Source: Desulfobacterales bacterium
Lineage (GTDB): Bacteria > Desulfobacterota > Desulfobacteria > Desulfobacterales > JAHEIW01
Direction of reading: 5' to 3'
NCBI GenBank assembly: GCA_030145015.1
Contig: JAQYWI010000114.1
Coordinates: forward strand, 1 to 17,601
DNA: 17,601 bases
Shown here: piece after piece, positions 6,856 to 15,371 of the stretch
Layout of the letters: each line of letters starts with the position of its first letter
Position numbering within the stretch: the stretch's first letter is position 1
The notes under the pieces: model-generated
Database searches by the model: none
What the model was told of the DNA's origin: nothing
The model's input: the letters and a program-made list of their open reading frames with translations, nothing else
Position numbers and translations under genes: made by a program

Positions 6856-7043
6856 TCGAATCTCCTTATTTTAAACTGATATATTTTTTTCTTTTTCGTG
6901 CTTTCGTGATCATTTTTTAAGTTCCGGTTTATCCGCCTTAGGTAATCAGAAGCGTTAATCACTGGCGTGATCTTAGCCCAAAAATTGCGGCAAAAAGAAT
7001 TAAAGGATCAAAGTGGTAATCCGTATCGCACTCGCCGGTTACT

Positions 7044-7223
7044 TTAGATCGGACACGGTTTTTCCCCTTTTCGGTTTCCGCAAATCATTCCGGTTCTGCC
7101 ATCATCACAAGGCTCGTCTTCCAAATCGAATCTCGCATGTTCCGCCCAATCGGGAGCATTTTGACAATATTTAATGCGACGATCTTTATTTTCATCAAAT
7201 TCAATGTTTTTATCTTTTTCCAT
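7044..7223 (-). CDS. small 59-aa Cys-containing protein
   Basis: An ATG at 7223 follows a strong ribosome site (AGGGAGGT, 7 bases before) and opens a 59-codon frame ending in TAA at 7044-7046. The protein is acidic and basic by turns, with four Cys (residues 20, 39, 48, 57) in the second half, in the order IKYCQNAPDW, EPCDDG, MICGNRKG and KPCPI. The four Cys could bind a metal ion or form disulfides; there is no signal peptide. It is not known to me by family. It is upstream of and codirectional with the sulfite-oxidase-like pseudogene, 188 bp away. The strong ribosome site and patterned Cys support a real gene. Confidence 0.6.
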   Translation of the reverse strand: MEKDKNIEFDENKDRRIKYCQNAPDWAEHARFDLEDEPCDDGRTGMICGNRKGEKPCPI

Positions 7224-7537
7224 GAATGGTACCTCCCTGATGCGGAGCTCTCAAGTAATTTTGTCTCAACAGGTTTTTGAGGTGAATACCCGATTCAGTT
7301 GTTAAATGAAATATTAATGGATGTGCTTAAAATAAGACAATAGGAATCGAGTGGCAAGATAGAAGAATGGGTTACATTTTCTTAGAAATCATATTCAGGA
7401 TTTCGACCATTCCGGTCGATGTACGATGCTTGGGGAAGGGACGACGGCACCTGATTTTGCAACACTATACTATAGTGCGTTGGTTCGTTATCTGGATTAT
7501 CTTGACAGTTAGCTGGTCAGGGGTTAAACATGCCATC
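7224..7537. other. noncoding gap with a perfect dyad
   Basis: No gene is supported on either strand. CACTATA (7463-7469) and TATAGTG (7471-7477) form a perfect inverted repeat around one C. With one bulged base it extends to CAA and GTTG outside. Such AT-rich dyads are typical repressor sites, but no matching promoter is obvious. Confidence 0.4.
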
Positions 7538-7933
7538 TTAGTGAAAATTTTGGCGCCGTGTTGGCAGCCGTCCACTATGCCGTAGTCTGCGATTAACCCG
7601 CCAGTGATAAACTTTTGAGAGCATCGGGCGAATCAATGGAAGGCCGATTAGCCATGCCAAAGGTCTCAATAGAGGCACTTTACTCATAAGCTGGATGTAT
7701 GCATCGATCTCTGATAGGATCTGTTGATTCTCATTTTTAACATAAAGCGCCATTAGGGCCTTTTGAGGGTCAATGCCAATTTCACGCAACCGCTCGTTTT
7801 GACCCGTAATATCAAACCAACATATATCCTTTCCTAAGCTACCTGAGAGTTTTTCATAGTAGTGCCTGTCTTTGACACATTTGGGGCAAGCACCATCATA
7901 ATAGACTGTAATCATGCCGTTGTTCTCGTTCAT
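7538..7933 (-). CDS. DCC-family (DUF393) thiol-disulfide protein
   Basis: The product, about 131 residues from ATG 7933, begins with MITVYYDGACPKCVKDR, the hallmark of the DUF393/DCC family: a strand, then DGxCPxC resembling a thioredoxin-like CxxC. The middle helices include ALMALYVKNENQQILSE. The hydrophobic, Pro-rich segment LLRPLAWLIGLPLIRP near the C-terminus is typical of the family and may sit in the membrane. DCC proteins are thought to have thiol-disulfide redox activity, but this is not proven. The frame continues to a TTG at 7984, but that lies in the T-run of a terminator and is rejected; ATG 7915 (MITVYYDG) is another possible start. No strong ribosome site is visible at either. 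Confidence 0.85.
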   Translation of the reverse strand: MNENNGMITVYYDGACPKCVKDRHYYEKLSGSLGKDICWFDITGQNERLREIGIDPQKALMALYVKNENQQILSEIDAYIQLMSKVPLLRPLAWLIGLPLIRPMLSKVYHWRVNRRLRHSGRLPTRRQNFH

Positions 7934-7983
7934 CTGAATATTGTCCAAGTCTTTCTTTGAAATTTTTTTTTCCTGTCTAAACA

Positions 7984-8012
7984 AAAAGACCGGAAATTAC
8001 ATCCGGTCTTTT
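7984..8012 (-). terminator. perfect hairpin terminator, bidirectional
   Basis: AAAAGACCGGA (7984-7994) pairs with TCCGGTCTTTT (8002-8012) over 11 bp, with loop AATTACA. T runs occur on both strands. On the minus strand it ends transcription of the Cys-rich peptide gene 30 bases after its stop. Confidence 0.9.
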
Positions 8013-8041
8013 GCTATATCTATCACTAAAAGCATTTTATG

Positions 8042-8191
8042 TCAGCAGCAACTTTCAAATCGGCACTTCGACATGTCCGGGCCGTCACAGCAGTATGTTC
8101 CGACAACACAACCGCAACCGTCTACGACATGATAACAGCAAGATTTTTCTGCGGACGTATCGCTTTTTTTCTTTTTATCTTTTTTGTTCAT
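8042..8191 (-). CDS. 49-aa cysteine-rich peptide
   Basis: ATG 8191 follows a near-perfect ribosome site (GAGGAGGTGA at 8196-8205) and encodes 49 residues. The first part is very basic (MNKKDKKKKSD). The rest carries nine Cys in pairs and short spacings: SCCYHVVDGCGCVVG, then TYCCDG, SKC and ESCC at the end. There is no signal peptide. The pattern suggests a metal-binding, metallothionein-like peptide or an iron-sulfur or precursor peptide; this is inference, since I know no exact family. It has its own terminator 30 bases downstream, so it is a compact, highly translated single gene. A Cys count this high in so short a frame is unlikely by chance. Confidence 0.75.
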   Translation of the reverse strand: MNKKDKKKKSDTSAEKSCCYHVVDGCGCVVGTYCCDGPDMSKCRFESCC

Positions 8192-8379
8192 GTTTTCACC
8201 TCCTCATTATTCCGCATCTTTTTCCTGCTGGATTTCATTGTGATGCAGACAGCGTTTTGTTCGTTGATCAAGCACAGGATTCATCAATCACGTTTGAGGT
8301 ACTAAGGGAAAACTACCTGTCGGTTCAGGTCAAACACGCTTGACTTACTTAAGATAATTACCATTTATTGTCAGTCAAA

Positions 8380-8589
8380 TTAATCCATAACTAATAACGA
8401 TGAAAGTGAATCACTCAATACGTGATGATCAATATCTTTAGGAATATCATCAACTCCTGAAACAGCGGTGTTTATAAATTTCCAGGTAGAGCCGGCATGG
8501 TATGGGCTCCCGCGGCCGAAAAAGTGGGAAAGCCAGTCCTTGGTTACATGTTGGCTTTCAGAACCAGATGTAAAAAATGAGCTATACTT
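8380..8589 (-). pseudogene. possible C-terminal gene fragment, unknown family
   Basis: A 69-codon minus-strand frame ends in TAA at 8380-8382 but has no in-frame start. It contains DWLSHFFGRGSPYHAGSTW and KFINTAVSGVDDIPKDID, with composition that looks coded rather than random. It may be the tail of a larger protein whose 5' part was lost. I cannot name the family. The rest of 8192-8762 shows no gene. Confidence 0.35.
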
Positions 8590-8612
8590 TCAGGTTCTTA
8601 TAGCAACCGTGG

Positions 8613-8642
8613 TTGATTTTCAATTATAAGCCACTATATTAT
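8613..8642 (+). promoter_or_regulatory. candidate sigma70 promoter
   Basis: TTGATT (8613-8618) and TATTAT (8637-8642) are spaced 18 bp, about 120 bp before the ATG at 8763. TATATT at 8635-8640 with 16 bp is an alternative. A short CCTC-AAAG-GAGG hairpin may partly hide the ribosome site of the gene. Confidence 0.4.
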
Positions 8643-8762
8643 TATAACAGGAGAAAAGGCCGGAAATTCTTAACTTATGGATGCGGTATTTATCCACTGG
8701 GGTCATAATTTTTAACATCCTGGTTCGAATAAAAAGATAGCCTTCCTCAAAGGAGGTTTGCC

Positions 8763-8993
8763 ATGTATGAAAAAACAGCGCTTTGCAATAAAATAAATGA
8801 AATTTACCCGGAAATAGGAGAATGTGATAAGGATTTGAAAGTTGTGTGGGACAGTGAAAGAAATGTCTGGGAAGTCAATTTTAAAAAGGATGGACACCGG
8901 ATTAAGCATTATTTGGAAGATGAAGATGCCGCTCCGTGCATGGAAGACAAACAATGTATCGGACTCGGCATAGAGTTTGGACAATTCCTCTAA
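8763..8993 (+). CDS. small conserved hypothetical protein
   Basis: This 76-residue acidic protein starts at an ATG 6 bases after AAAGGAGG. Key parts are LCNKINEIYPEIGECD, VVWDSERNVWEVNFKKDGH, and a C-terminal HYLEDEDAAPCMEDKQCIGLG. Cys pairs at the N- and C-terminal ends could bind metal. I recognise it as a conserved short family of sulfate-reducing bacteria with no assigned role. It is often encoded near stress genes, as here beside hsp20 and rubrerythrin genes; that association is an impression, not a measured one. It converges with the minus-strand coiled-coil gene, 37 bp away. Confidence 0.75.
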   Translation: MYEKTALCNKINEIYPEIGECDKDLKVVWDSERNVWEVNFKKDGHRIKHYLEDEDAAPCMEDKQCIGLGIEFGQFL

Positions 8994-9030
8994 AGCTTAA
9001 CATCGCCGGAATCCCTCCTCCTGAAAACTG

Positions 9031-9339
9031 CTAACCTCCGATTTCGCCAGGAGACAGGTCGCGCCAGGCACGGTCGACACTGCTCCCTATGGTACCGAAG
9101 AGATCATCGAGCTCGTTCTTCATCGGCGACCAGTCAGACGGGCACTCTGTTTCGAGCTTATGCACGCGCATCTGCGCAGTGACAACCTCCTGCTCCAGCT
9201 GTCCAATAAGCTGAAGAACCTTTTGCTTCTGCTCTGTTCCATAGCTGTCAGCGACCTTCTTCAGCGCCTCGAGCTTCTCTTTCCATGCTGTCACTTCAGC
9301 CAGCATTGCCTTGCAGTAGTCTTGTATTTTCATGTTCAA
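9031..9339 (-). CDS. small coiled-coil protein in hsp20 operon
   Basis: The 102-residue protein is nearly all helical, with heptad-like repeats from AMLAEVTAWKEKLEALKK through QKVLQLIGQLEQEVVTAQM to RVHKLETE, then an acidic C-terminal helix NELDDLFGTIGSSVD and a Gly-rich end. It has no signal peptide or catalytic motif. AAAGGA lies before the ATG; an ATG two codons later is also possible. It lies 42 bp after the Hsp20 gene on the same strand, so the two are probably cotranscribed. The pairing suggests a role in stress protection, perhaps as a structural or chaperone partner, but the function is not known. Confidence 0.7.
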   Translation of the reverse strand: MNMKIQDYCKAMLAEVTAWKEKLEALKKVADSYGTEQKQKVLQLIGQLEQEVVTAQMRVHKLETECPSDWSPMKNELDDLFGTIGSSVDRAWRDLSPGEIGG

Positions 9340-9381
9340 TCCTTTCTTTTCCAGTTGGTTTCTATCTTCATATGCAATGTT

Positions 9382-9684
9382 CTATTCGATGCTCACTTTA
9401 TGTCCATGCAAGGCATCCTTAAAAGGAACAGTAATTTTCAATAGTCCAGAATCAAATTTTGCCTTCGCTTCCTCACCCATAACCTCATGAGCAAGCATAT
9501 AGCAATTTTCATATCGAAAATCCTCGGCTTCGGCTTTAATGCAAAAACCTTTATCACCCACGTCAAGATCAACGCTATCTTTTGAAGCTCCTGCCAAATC
9601 CACCCGAACCTCCAAACCAGTATCATCGTCATTGTGATTGACATTGATCATAGGGACAACAACTCGTTTTTCCTCTTGGGCCAT
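9382..9684 (-). CDS. small heat shock protein, Hsp20/alpha-crystallin type
   Basis: This 100-residue protein has the alpha-crystallin domain strands: LEVRVDLAGASKDSVDLDV, a GFCIKAEAED strand, and the conserved closing AKFDSGLLKITVPF. It is shorter than most Hsp20 proteins (140 or more residues), with a short N-terminal arm and no IXI tail beyond HKVSIE, so it may form small oligomers or work with the coiled-coil partner. Hsp20 proteins hold unfolding proteins in solution without ATP. The ATG at 9684 is chosen because GGAGG lies 8 bases upstream. A GTG three codons earlier overlaps that site and is rejected. Confidence 0.8.
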   Translation of the reverse strand: MAQEEKRVVVPMINVNHNDDDTGLEVRVDLAGASKDSVDLDVGDKGFCIKAEAEDFRYENCYMLAHEVMGEEAKAKFDSGLLKITVPFKDALHGHKVSIE

Positions 9685-10301
9685 TTTATCCACCTCCAGT
9701 CTTTAAGTCTTTATAAATACGATAATCACAAATTAGTTGAAATCAATATTTTCAGGAAGCTCAAACTACAATTTATTGCGACCCATAAACAAGTTGAAAA
9801 ACAGTAAGCGTCCAGCAAAACACAATTCTCATAAAATGGGTTTCAAGATTTTTCTTTCATTAAGGGTTCACCGTAGGCCCCAAAAATACGGCTTTTGGCC
9901 AATAAAAGGGCAAATCCATGCGATAGGATTCACCCCCATCTGTTTTGGGGTTACAAACCGATATCCAAAGAATTTTCGAAAGCAGATCACCAGATTTGTT
10001 TCGCAGCTTTTCATTCTGAAGCAGCTTGACAAAATGGATCCATACCTCCTTTTTATAAAATGACCGTTGGAGGCTTTTAGCCATCGCATGGTGTATTAAT
10101 GTGTGTCGAAGGTTGGCGGCAAATTACAGCTGATGCTTATTGTGGGTTGTATAATGACAGATATACAAAATTTCAGCCTTTCAGAAATTGAATGTTGCGT
10201 AGCCTAAACTTTGATTTTGTTACCCTCGGATTATGTATTTCGAAGTATAACCAACAGGATAAATAACGTTATACACATTTATAGTCTCACAAATCGATAA
10301 A
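9685..10301. other. noncoding or degraded stretch
   Basis: About 615 bases without a convincing gene. Open frames exist on both strands between 9737 and 10089, such as a minus frame reading KEVWIHFVKLLQNEKLRNK, but neither strand has a clear family, and the two compete. A remnant gene is possible. The leader of the hsp20 operon lies at its left edge; no sigma32 consensus was found. Confidence 0.35.
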
Positions 10302-11294
10302 TCATTTTACAGCTGCGATGGCTTTTATTTGATGTATTTCTGATAAAACTCGGTGCCATGAGGACTCGCCTAAACGCTTAAGCCAAAGCTCACCATTAGA
10401 CAAAACCGCAAACAGATCATTATCTATTTGAACAAATCGCTCAACCATATGCCTCGACCAAGGTGCAGACATCATGCCATCTGAAGCAAGATGCCAGGCC
10501 TGCCCTCCGTCGTAAGATTCCTCGATTCGTCCGTTTCTTGATACACCATCAGCTGGTCCTACAATTATATGTTGGGGATTGGCCGGGTCAACCCATATCG
10601 CACGAATATAACACCTGTATATGTTTTTCCAATTTCGGCCACCATCAGCCGAACGATAGAGTCCTCCACCAGTAGCGGCGGTGACAAGATCGGAGGAAGT
10701 CAGGTGGACTGTGATTGAATGGACATCGGGATGAATCATTGTTCCTAACTCACGATTAAAGTCCGGATTACCATCGCTGCCTTCAGCCAAATTCCATGTT
10801 TTACCGTTATCATCAGAAATTAGAACACCACCAACTTCAACGGCCGCGTACATACGACCACGATAGTTATCAGGTTTCGCGATGGCAAATCCACGCACAC
10901 AGCCAGCCTTTGGAGAGTACGGCAAAAACCAGCCGTTTGTGTCGCGTAATTTACCAATTTCTGGTCTGCTGCTCCATGTTTTCCCACCATCACTTGACAC
11001 AAAAATGCCGGCGGGTTCAGTACCGATCAGAAAGGTCATAGGTGTGTAAGATGAACTGGCAATCCAGCGTGCATGACGAATTGAAAGCCGGCCATTGCTC
11101 TCATGCCAAGATTTACCGTTATCAGAAGAGCGCCAGATGCCATCAGTCGTGCCAGCTATGATTACTCCCTCGGATACAGCAATGCTTGTTAAAGATTTTC
11201 CCTTTAAGATATGTCTGACAGTTTCCCAATCTCCGTTGGTTTGTGTAACGATGAATAATCCTATTGCCGTGGCTATGTAAAAGATGGTTGCCAT
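10302..11294 (-). CDS. Asp-box (BNR) repeat beta-propeller protein
   Basis: The 330-residue protein contains at least five Asp-box motifs (S/T-x-D-x-G-x-x-W): SSDNGKSW, SSDGGKTW, SDDNGKTW, SADGGRNW and SYDGGQAW. They are spaced 30-70 residues apart, as expected for a sortilin/Ycf48-type six- or seven-bladed beta-propeller. The N-terminal 20 residues are hydrophobic (ATIFYIATAIGLFIV) and could be a short anchor or weak signal. Such proteins range from photosystem assembly factors to glycosidases and exported sensors; no catalytic residues for sialidase activity are evident. GGAG before the ATG supports the start. It stands alone, downstream of putA on the same strand and 400 bp away. The exact role is unknown. 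Confidence 0.85.
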   Translation of the reverse strand: MATIFYIATAIGLFIVTQTNGDWETVRHILKGKSLTSIAVSEGVIIAGTTDGIWRSSDNGKSWHESNGRLSIRHARWIASSSYTPMTFLIGTEPAGIFVSSDGGKTWSSRPEIGKLRDTNGWFLPYSPKAGCVRGFAIAKPDNYRGRMYAAVEVGGVLISDDNGKTWNLAEGSDGNPDFNRELGTMIHPDVHSITVHLTSSDLVTAATGGGLYRSADGGRNWKNIYRCYIRAIWVDPANPQHIIVGPADGVSRNGRIEESYDGGQAWHLASDGMMSAPWSRHMVERFVQIDNDLFAVLSNGELWLKRLGESSWHRVLSEIHQIKAIAAVK

Positions 11295-11696
11295 TTGTAT
11301 ATCTCCAGTATGATGTGAATTATGGATGTTGTTCTAAGAAAGGTTATATAGAAAGTAAAATCGAATACATCGGCAGTCAACCAAGGGCAGCTCAAATAAT
11401 GTTGTGCGCTCTAAAGAAAAGGTTTGTGAATGGGGAGCTATGAGTGGATTGAAAATCTATATGGTTAAAATAAAACTGGGGTGGGGATTCAATGTCTTGC
11501 CCCAATCTGAATATTTCATGTTTATGGATGTGTTTTGCAAAGGTAAAAAATTTCAGCTTTTTAATATTGCACCATCATTGCCGCCACCCACAATTCAGCC
11601 GAAGTGTGGGTGGCGTATACATATATACAATCTTGGATAGTAACAAAAGTGGCAGAATTTTTCACTAACGCATTTTACAACTCATTGAAACCACGA
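11295..11696. other. noncoding gap with a strong hairpin
   Basis: GCCACCCACA (11583-11592) and TGTGGGTGGC (11605-11614) form a perfect 10-bp stem with a 12-base loop, about 85 bp after the putA stop on the minus strand. There is no T run, so it is not a standard terminator, but it could protect or end the putA transcript. No gene is supported in the rest of this gap. Confidence 0.5.
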
Positions 11697-14600
11697 CTAA
11701 TTACTTTGGTATCCAGCCGCGCGGGCACCCAAGTTACCATACCGATGATAATTATTACAAATACTTTGTTGCTGATAGTATTGCAGAAGCTCGATGTTGC
11801 CTTCCATCAATACTGGAGAGCGGGCGATGTAAAATCCGGCGGCGGCGGCCGCCTTCAATACATTTACAGGTACCCGTTGTGGCATGGCATAGCGAATGCG
11901 GTCAACTTTCGATATGCGCTCGATGATGTCTTTATCCGTTTCGTAATTCAGCCGTGTATTGCCGATCAAGCGTTGTCCATCTTTGCCATGCAAAAAGCGG
12001 GTGATGCCGTTGTCCAGACCATCGGGGATGCTGATTCTTAACTTGCATCCGGCTATCCTGGCGGCTGCGATACGGGCCAAGGTCTCAAACAAATTATCAT
12101 CTTTGTGGAGCCTGACCACCATTATGCCCACAGGTAAATGCCGCAAGATGTTATTCTGCCCCCTCAGGTGGAAATAATCGATATAGCGCGAAAAATGCTG
12201 CTCTACATGGTAAATGTAACTTTTCATGGCCCGCACGGCTTTTCTAATATCCGATTGCACCTCGTTGAATTGACCACAATCCAATTTCTGTTGCCATTGT
12301 GTGGCTAAATTCAGCAGCGGGTGTGTCTGTTGAAACGGACCCACGGGCGGAAACTGCGTGTCTTCATGAGCCATAAACTGGACAGCATACGTTGGACTGC
12401 CGGCCTTGATGCCTGCCCCTATCGCCGATTTTCCCATTCCACCGAAAGGCTGGCGCAGGGTAACTGCACCGGTGGTTCCGCGGTTGACATATAAATTACC
12501 TGCTTTGATGTGCTCCTGCCAGAATTTTTTTTCCCGGCTGTCAAGGCTTTCCAGACCTGAGGTGAGCCCATAGCCGGTTTGATTTACCAGTTCGATCGCA
12601 TGGTCTAAATCCGTAGCACGCATAACCCCCAGCAACGGTCCGAAGAATTCAATCAAATGCGTTGAGCTGCCGGGCTGAACATCCCATTTGATGCCGGGAG
12701 TCCATAAATAAGGATTGTTTTCAAGGTTGATTGGCTTCAATGCCCAGGACTCGCCGGGCTGCAGCCGGGTCAGGGCGTCCTTCAACTCATCTTTGGGCGG
12801 GTGGATGAGTGGGCCCATTTTGCTGGAAAAATCCCAAGCGGAGCTGGTGCGAAAACTTTTGGCTGCATCGATCAGCTGGCGTTTAAATCCGGGATCATCA
12901 TAGACTTCTGCTTCCAAAATCAGCAATGAAGTTGCCGAGCATTTCTGGCCGCTGTTGCCAAAGGCTGAATATATAACATTGCCAATAGCCTGGTCGCGAT
13001 CGGCCATGGCGGTAACAATAGTGGCATTTTTCCCGCCAGTTTCAGCAGCCAGGTAAATATTCGGTCGCTGCTTCAGGATTTTCATGCCGGTATCCGTCCC
13101 GCCAGTTAAGATGATAAAATCAATATCCGGATGCCCGGTTAAGCGGGGTCCTTCCGTGGTGCCGGAACACGGTAGAAACTGCAATACGTTTTTGGTGATA
13201 CCGGCGCGCCAGAAACACTGGCAAAGCAGCCAGGCAACAGCAATTGCATCTGAAGATGGTTTAAAAATCACGGTGTTACCGGCTGCGAGCGCAGCGGCGA
13301 TCCCGCCACAGGGAATTGCAATGGGAAAATTCCAGGGAGAAATTACCAGCCCCACTCCTTTGGGGTGACTGCGTATATTTTCAATGCCTTCAAAGCTTTT
13401 AAGGGAATAAGGATAGTACTCGGCAAAATCTATCGCTTCGGAAACCTCCACATCGGCTTCGGTAAATACTTTGCCGGTTGTGGCCGCGGCAGCCCCGATA
13501 AGATCAGCACGGGCCATACGCAATTCCGCGGCAACACCGGAGAGGATCCGGTGACGATCATTCAGGGCTTTCTGGCGCCAGCCATCAGGGTCGGATTTGG
13601 CCTTCGCAACGGCCCGTTCGACATCGCCTGCATTTGCCAGGACACATCGCGCGATCACCACGCCGGTATTAATCTGGGATGGATCCTTGACCTGGTGTAT
13701 TTTTCTTTCGGAAAATATATCCAGACCTGCGACGACTGCCGGAACATCCAAGGGTTCATCTTCAGGTCCCTTTTTCCAGCACTGCCGAATTTCCTCGGCC
13801 CACGTCCGATTTGCCTTTAATGACCAATCCGTATTGGGTTCGTTTTTAAAGTCAGCTTCGTAAAAGGTTCCCATTCTGTTCGGAAAATTTTCGGCGAGTC
13901 TGTTCTGGTTGCGGTGGGGCGGGGCTGCAGCCTGATTTTTTTGTTTGATGGAAGTCCTGAAGTGAGACTTTAGGAATTCCCATGATTGGGTATTTGTTTT
14001 CGACTGATTTAAATGGCGTAAAAAATTTTGAGGGCCCGTGTTTTCATCCATGCGCCGGATCAGGTATGCAATCGCATGAATGAACTGCGCTTTGGTGGCT
14101 ACCGGGGCGTATACCACCACTTCTTGTCCGGTCTCCTGAACGGCCCGGCACACATGGTTGGCCATACCTTCAATCATTTCAAATGTAAAATAATCGGTGA
14201 CACCGTTCTCACGAGCCACCAGATATGCATAGGCGATGTCAAACAGATTGTGGGAAGCAATTCCTAAATGCACTGCCCCAATATTTTCGGGCTTCATCCC
14301 AAAATCTACCATGCGTTTCCAGTTGGAATCTACATCCTGCTTATTGTCGAAAGGTGCCAGGGGCCAGTCAAAAACAGCCGATTCAATTTGTTCCATTTCC
14401 ATGTTGGCACCTTTGACAATTCGAATTTTGATGGGACTGCCGCCATCTGCTACCCGTTTGCGGGCCCAGCTGATTATTTCCTGAAGCATGATGTAGGAAT
14501 CCGGCAGATATGCCTGCAGCGCCATTCCGGCGCTATAGTTTTTAAATTCATCCTGATCCAGGGTCCGAATGAAAGCCTCAGCTGTGATTGCCAGATCGCT

Positions 14601-15314
14601 ATAGGATTCCATGTCAAGATTCACGAATTTTTGAACCCGGGTTCCATCTTTTCTCACAAATTCATTTTCAGCTGCAGTACGATAAAGCTCGGATAGCCTT
14701 GTTTTTAGGATATCGACGGTATGCTCAAAGGCCAATGTTTGAATCTGAGACAGGAGTGTTGAAATTTTAATAGATATAAATTCAATCAAGGGATTTTGAA
14801 GATCTTCCCGATACATCTTAAGGCGATAGGCGGCATCTTCTTCACCCAGCACCACTTCTCCAATATGATTGATGTTGATTCGGATGCCCTGATTTTTGCG
14901 CTTTTGTAGGAAGGCTTCCAGGGCCTTGCGTTCACCCGGGATCATCAGATGGCTGCTATCCCGACGCATTTTTTCAATCACTGCGGGGACTGTGAGTGCA
15001 GGGAAAAATCGCCCCACGTAATTGAAAAAATACATGAAGGCCTTTTCTACAGGCGAAAAAAAATCCGGGATTCCGTAAACGGTCAACAGATGATAAATCT
15101 GATCGGCCACGCGCCGATAATTCGCCGAACGAAAACTCTGGTCAATCAGTTTGGTCAGGATTATTTTATCTGTAGGATTGGCAAACAAGCGGCCCAACTT
15201 CTTGTGGCGGGTTTTTTCACGTGAGTTTTGTAATGCATTGGCCCGATTTTGCCATTTTGTGGCCAGGGTGATGGCTTCTTCTACGATGTCACTGGAATGT
15301 TCCACTGTTTGCAA
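11697..15314 (-). CDS. putA: bifunctional proline dehydrogenase / P5C dehydrogenase
   Basis: This 1205-residue enzyme oxidises proline to glutamate in two steps, using FAD and NAD. The proline dehydrogenase barrel spans about 60-450: RIVKGA (298-303), YAPVA (402-406) and LIRRMDENTGPQNFL. A linker (440-540) leads to the aldehyde dehydrogenase domain, about 540-985: WNFP (661-664), Glu758 in AETGGKN, and catalytic Cys792 in NSGQKCS. The last 200 residues are a C-terminal extension like that in long PutA proteins. There is no ribbon-helix-helix domain, so it is not a PutA repressor. The TTG start at 15314 directly follows an in-frame TGA and has only a distant GAGG. Upstream, another frame continues as EKRVTKIEAYNAQINEALI, plausible PutA N-terminus, so a single-base frameshift near 15305-15311 may have split the true start away. 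Confidence 0.93.
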   Translation of the reverse strand: MQTVEHSSDIVEEAITLATKWQNRANALQNSREKTRHKKLGRLFANPTDKIILTKLIDQSFRSANYRRVADQIYHLLTVYGIPDFFSPVEKAFMYFFNYVGRFFPALTVPAVIEKMRRDSSHLMIPGERKALEAFLQKRKNQGIRININHIGEVVLGEEDAAYRLKMYREDLQNPLIEFISIKISTLLSQIQTLAFEHTVDILKTRLSELYRTAAENEFVRKDGTRVQKFVNLDMESYSDLAITAEAFIRTLDQDEFKNYSAGMALQAYLPDSYIMLQEIISWARKRVADGGSPIKIRIVKGANMEMEQIESAVFDWPLAPFDNKQDVDSNWKRMVDFGMKPENIGAVHLGIASHNLFDIAYAYLVARENGVTDYFTFEMIEGMANHVCRAVQETGQEVVVYAPVATKAQFIHAIAYLIRRMDENTGPQNFLRHLNQSKTNTQSWEFLKSHFRTSIKQKNQAAAPPHRNQNRLAENFPNRMGTFYEADFKNEPNTDWSLKANRTWAEEIRQCWKKGPEDEPLDVPAVVAGLDIFSERKIHQVKDPSQINTGVVIARCVLANAGDVERAVAKAKSDPDGWRQKALNDRHRILSGVAAELRMARADLIGAAAATTGKVFTEADVEVSEAIDFAEYYPYSLKSFEGIENIRSHPKGVGLVISPWNFPIAIPCGGIAAALAAGNTVIFKPSSDAIAVAWLLCQCFWRAGITKNVLQFLPCSGTTEGPRLTGHPDIDFIILTGGTDTGMKILKQRPNIYLAAETGGKNATIVTAMADRDQAIGNVIYSAFGNSGQKCSATSLLILEAEVYDDPGFKRQLIDAAKSFRTSSAWDFSSKMGPLIHPPKDELKDALTRLQPGESWALKPINLENNPYLWTPGIKWDVQPGSSTHLIEFFGPLLGVMRATDLDHAIELVNQTGYGLTSGLESLDSREKKFWQEHIKAGNLYVNRGTTGAVTLRQPFGGMGKSAIGAGIKAGSPTYAVQFMAHEDTQFPPVGPFQQTHPLLNLATQWQQKLDCGQFNEVQSDIRKAVRAMKSYIYHVEQHFSRYIDYFHLRGQNNILRHLPVGIMVVRLHKDDNLFETLARIAAARIAGCKLRISIPDGLDNGITRFLHGKDGQRLIGNTRLNYETDKDIIERISKVDRIRYAMPQRVPVNVLKAAAAAGFYIARSPVLMEGNIELLQYYQQQSICNNYHRYGNLGARAAGYQSN

Positions 15315-15371
15315 TTCGTATCAATGCCTCATTAATTTGAGCGTTATAAGCTTCGATCTTCGTTACACGTT

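Noticed and set aside
7367..7585. 72-codon plus frame in the gap before the DCC gene
   Set aside because: No ribosome site and no family. It overlaps the end of the minus-strand DCC gene and the dyad.
7934..7984. TTG at 7984 as the DCC-family protein start
   Set aside because: It falls in the T run of the terminator hairpin that closes the upstream Cys-rich gene.
9737..10089. Competing frames on both strands after the hsp20 promoter region
   Set aside because: Neither frame has family motifs or a convincing start, so no gene is called.
11604..15224. Many open frames on the plus strand opposite putA
   Set aside because: They are antisense shadows of a long conserved enzyme, lack ribosome sites and have no recognisable motifs.
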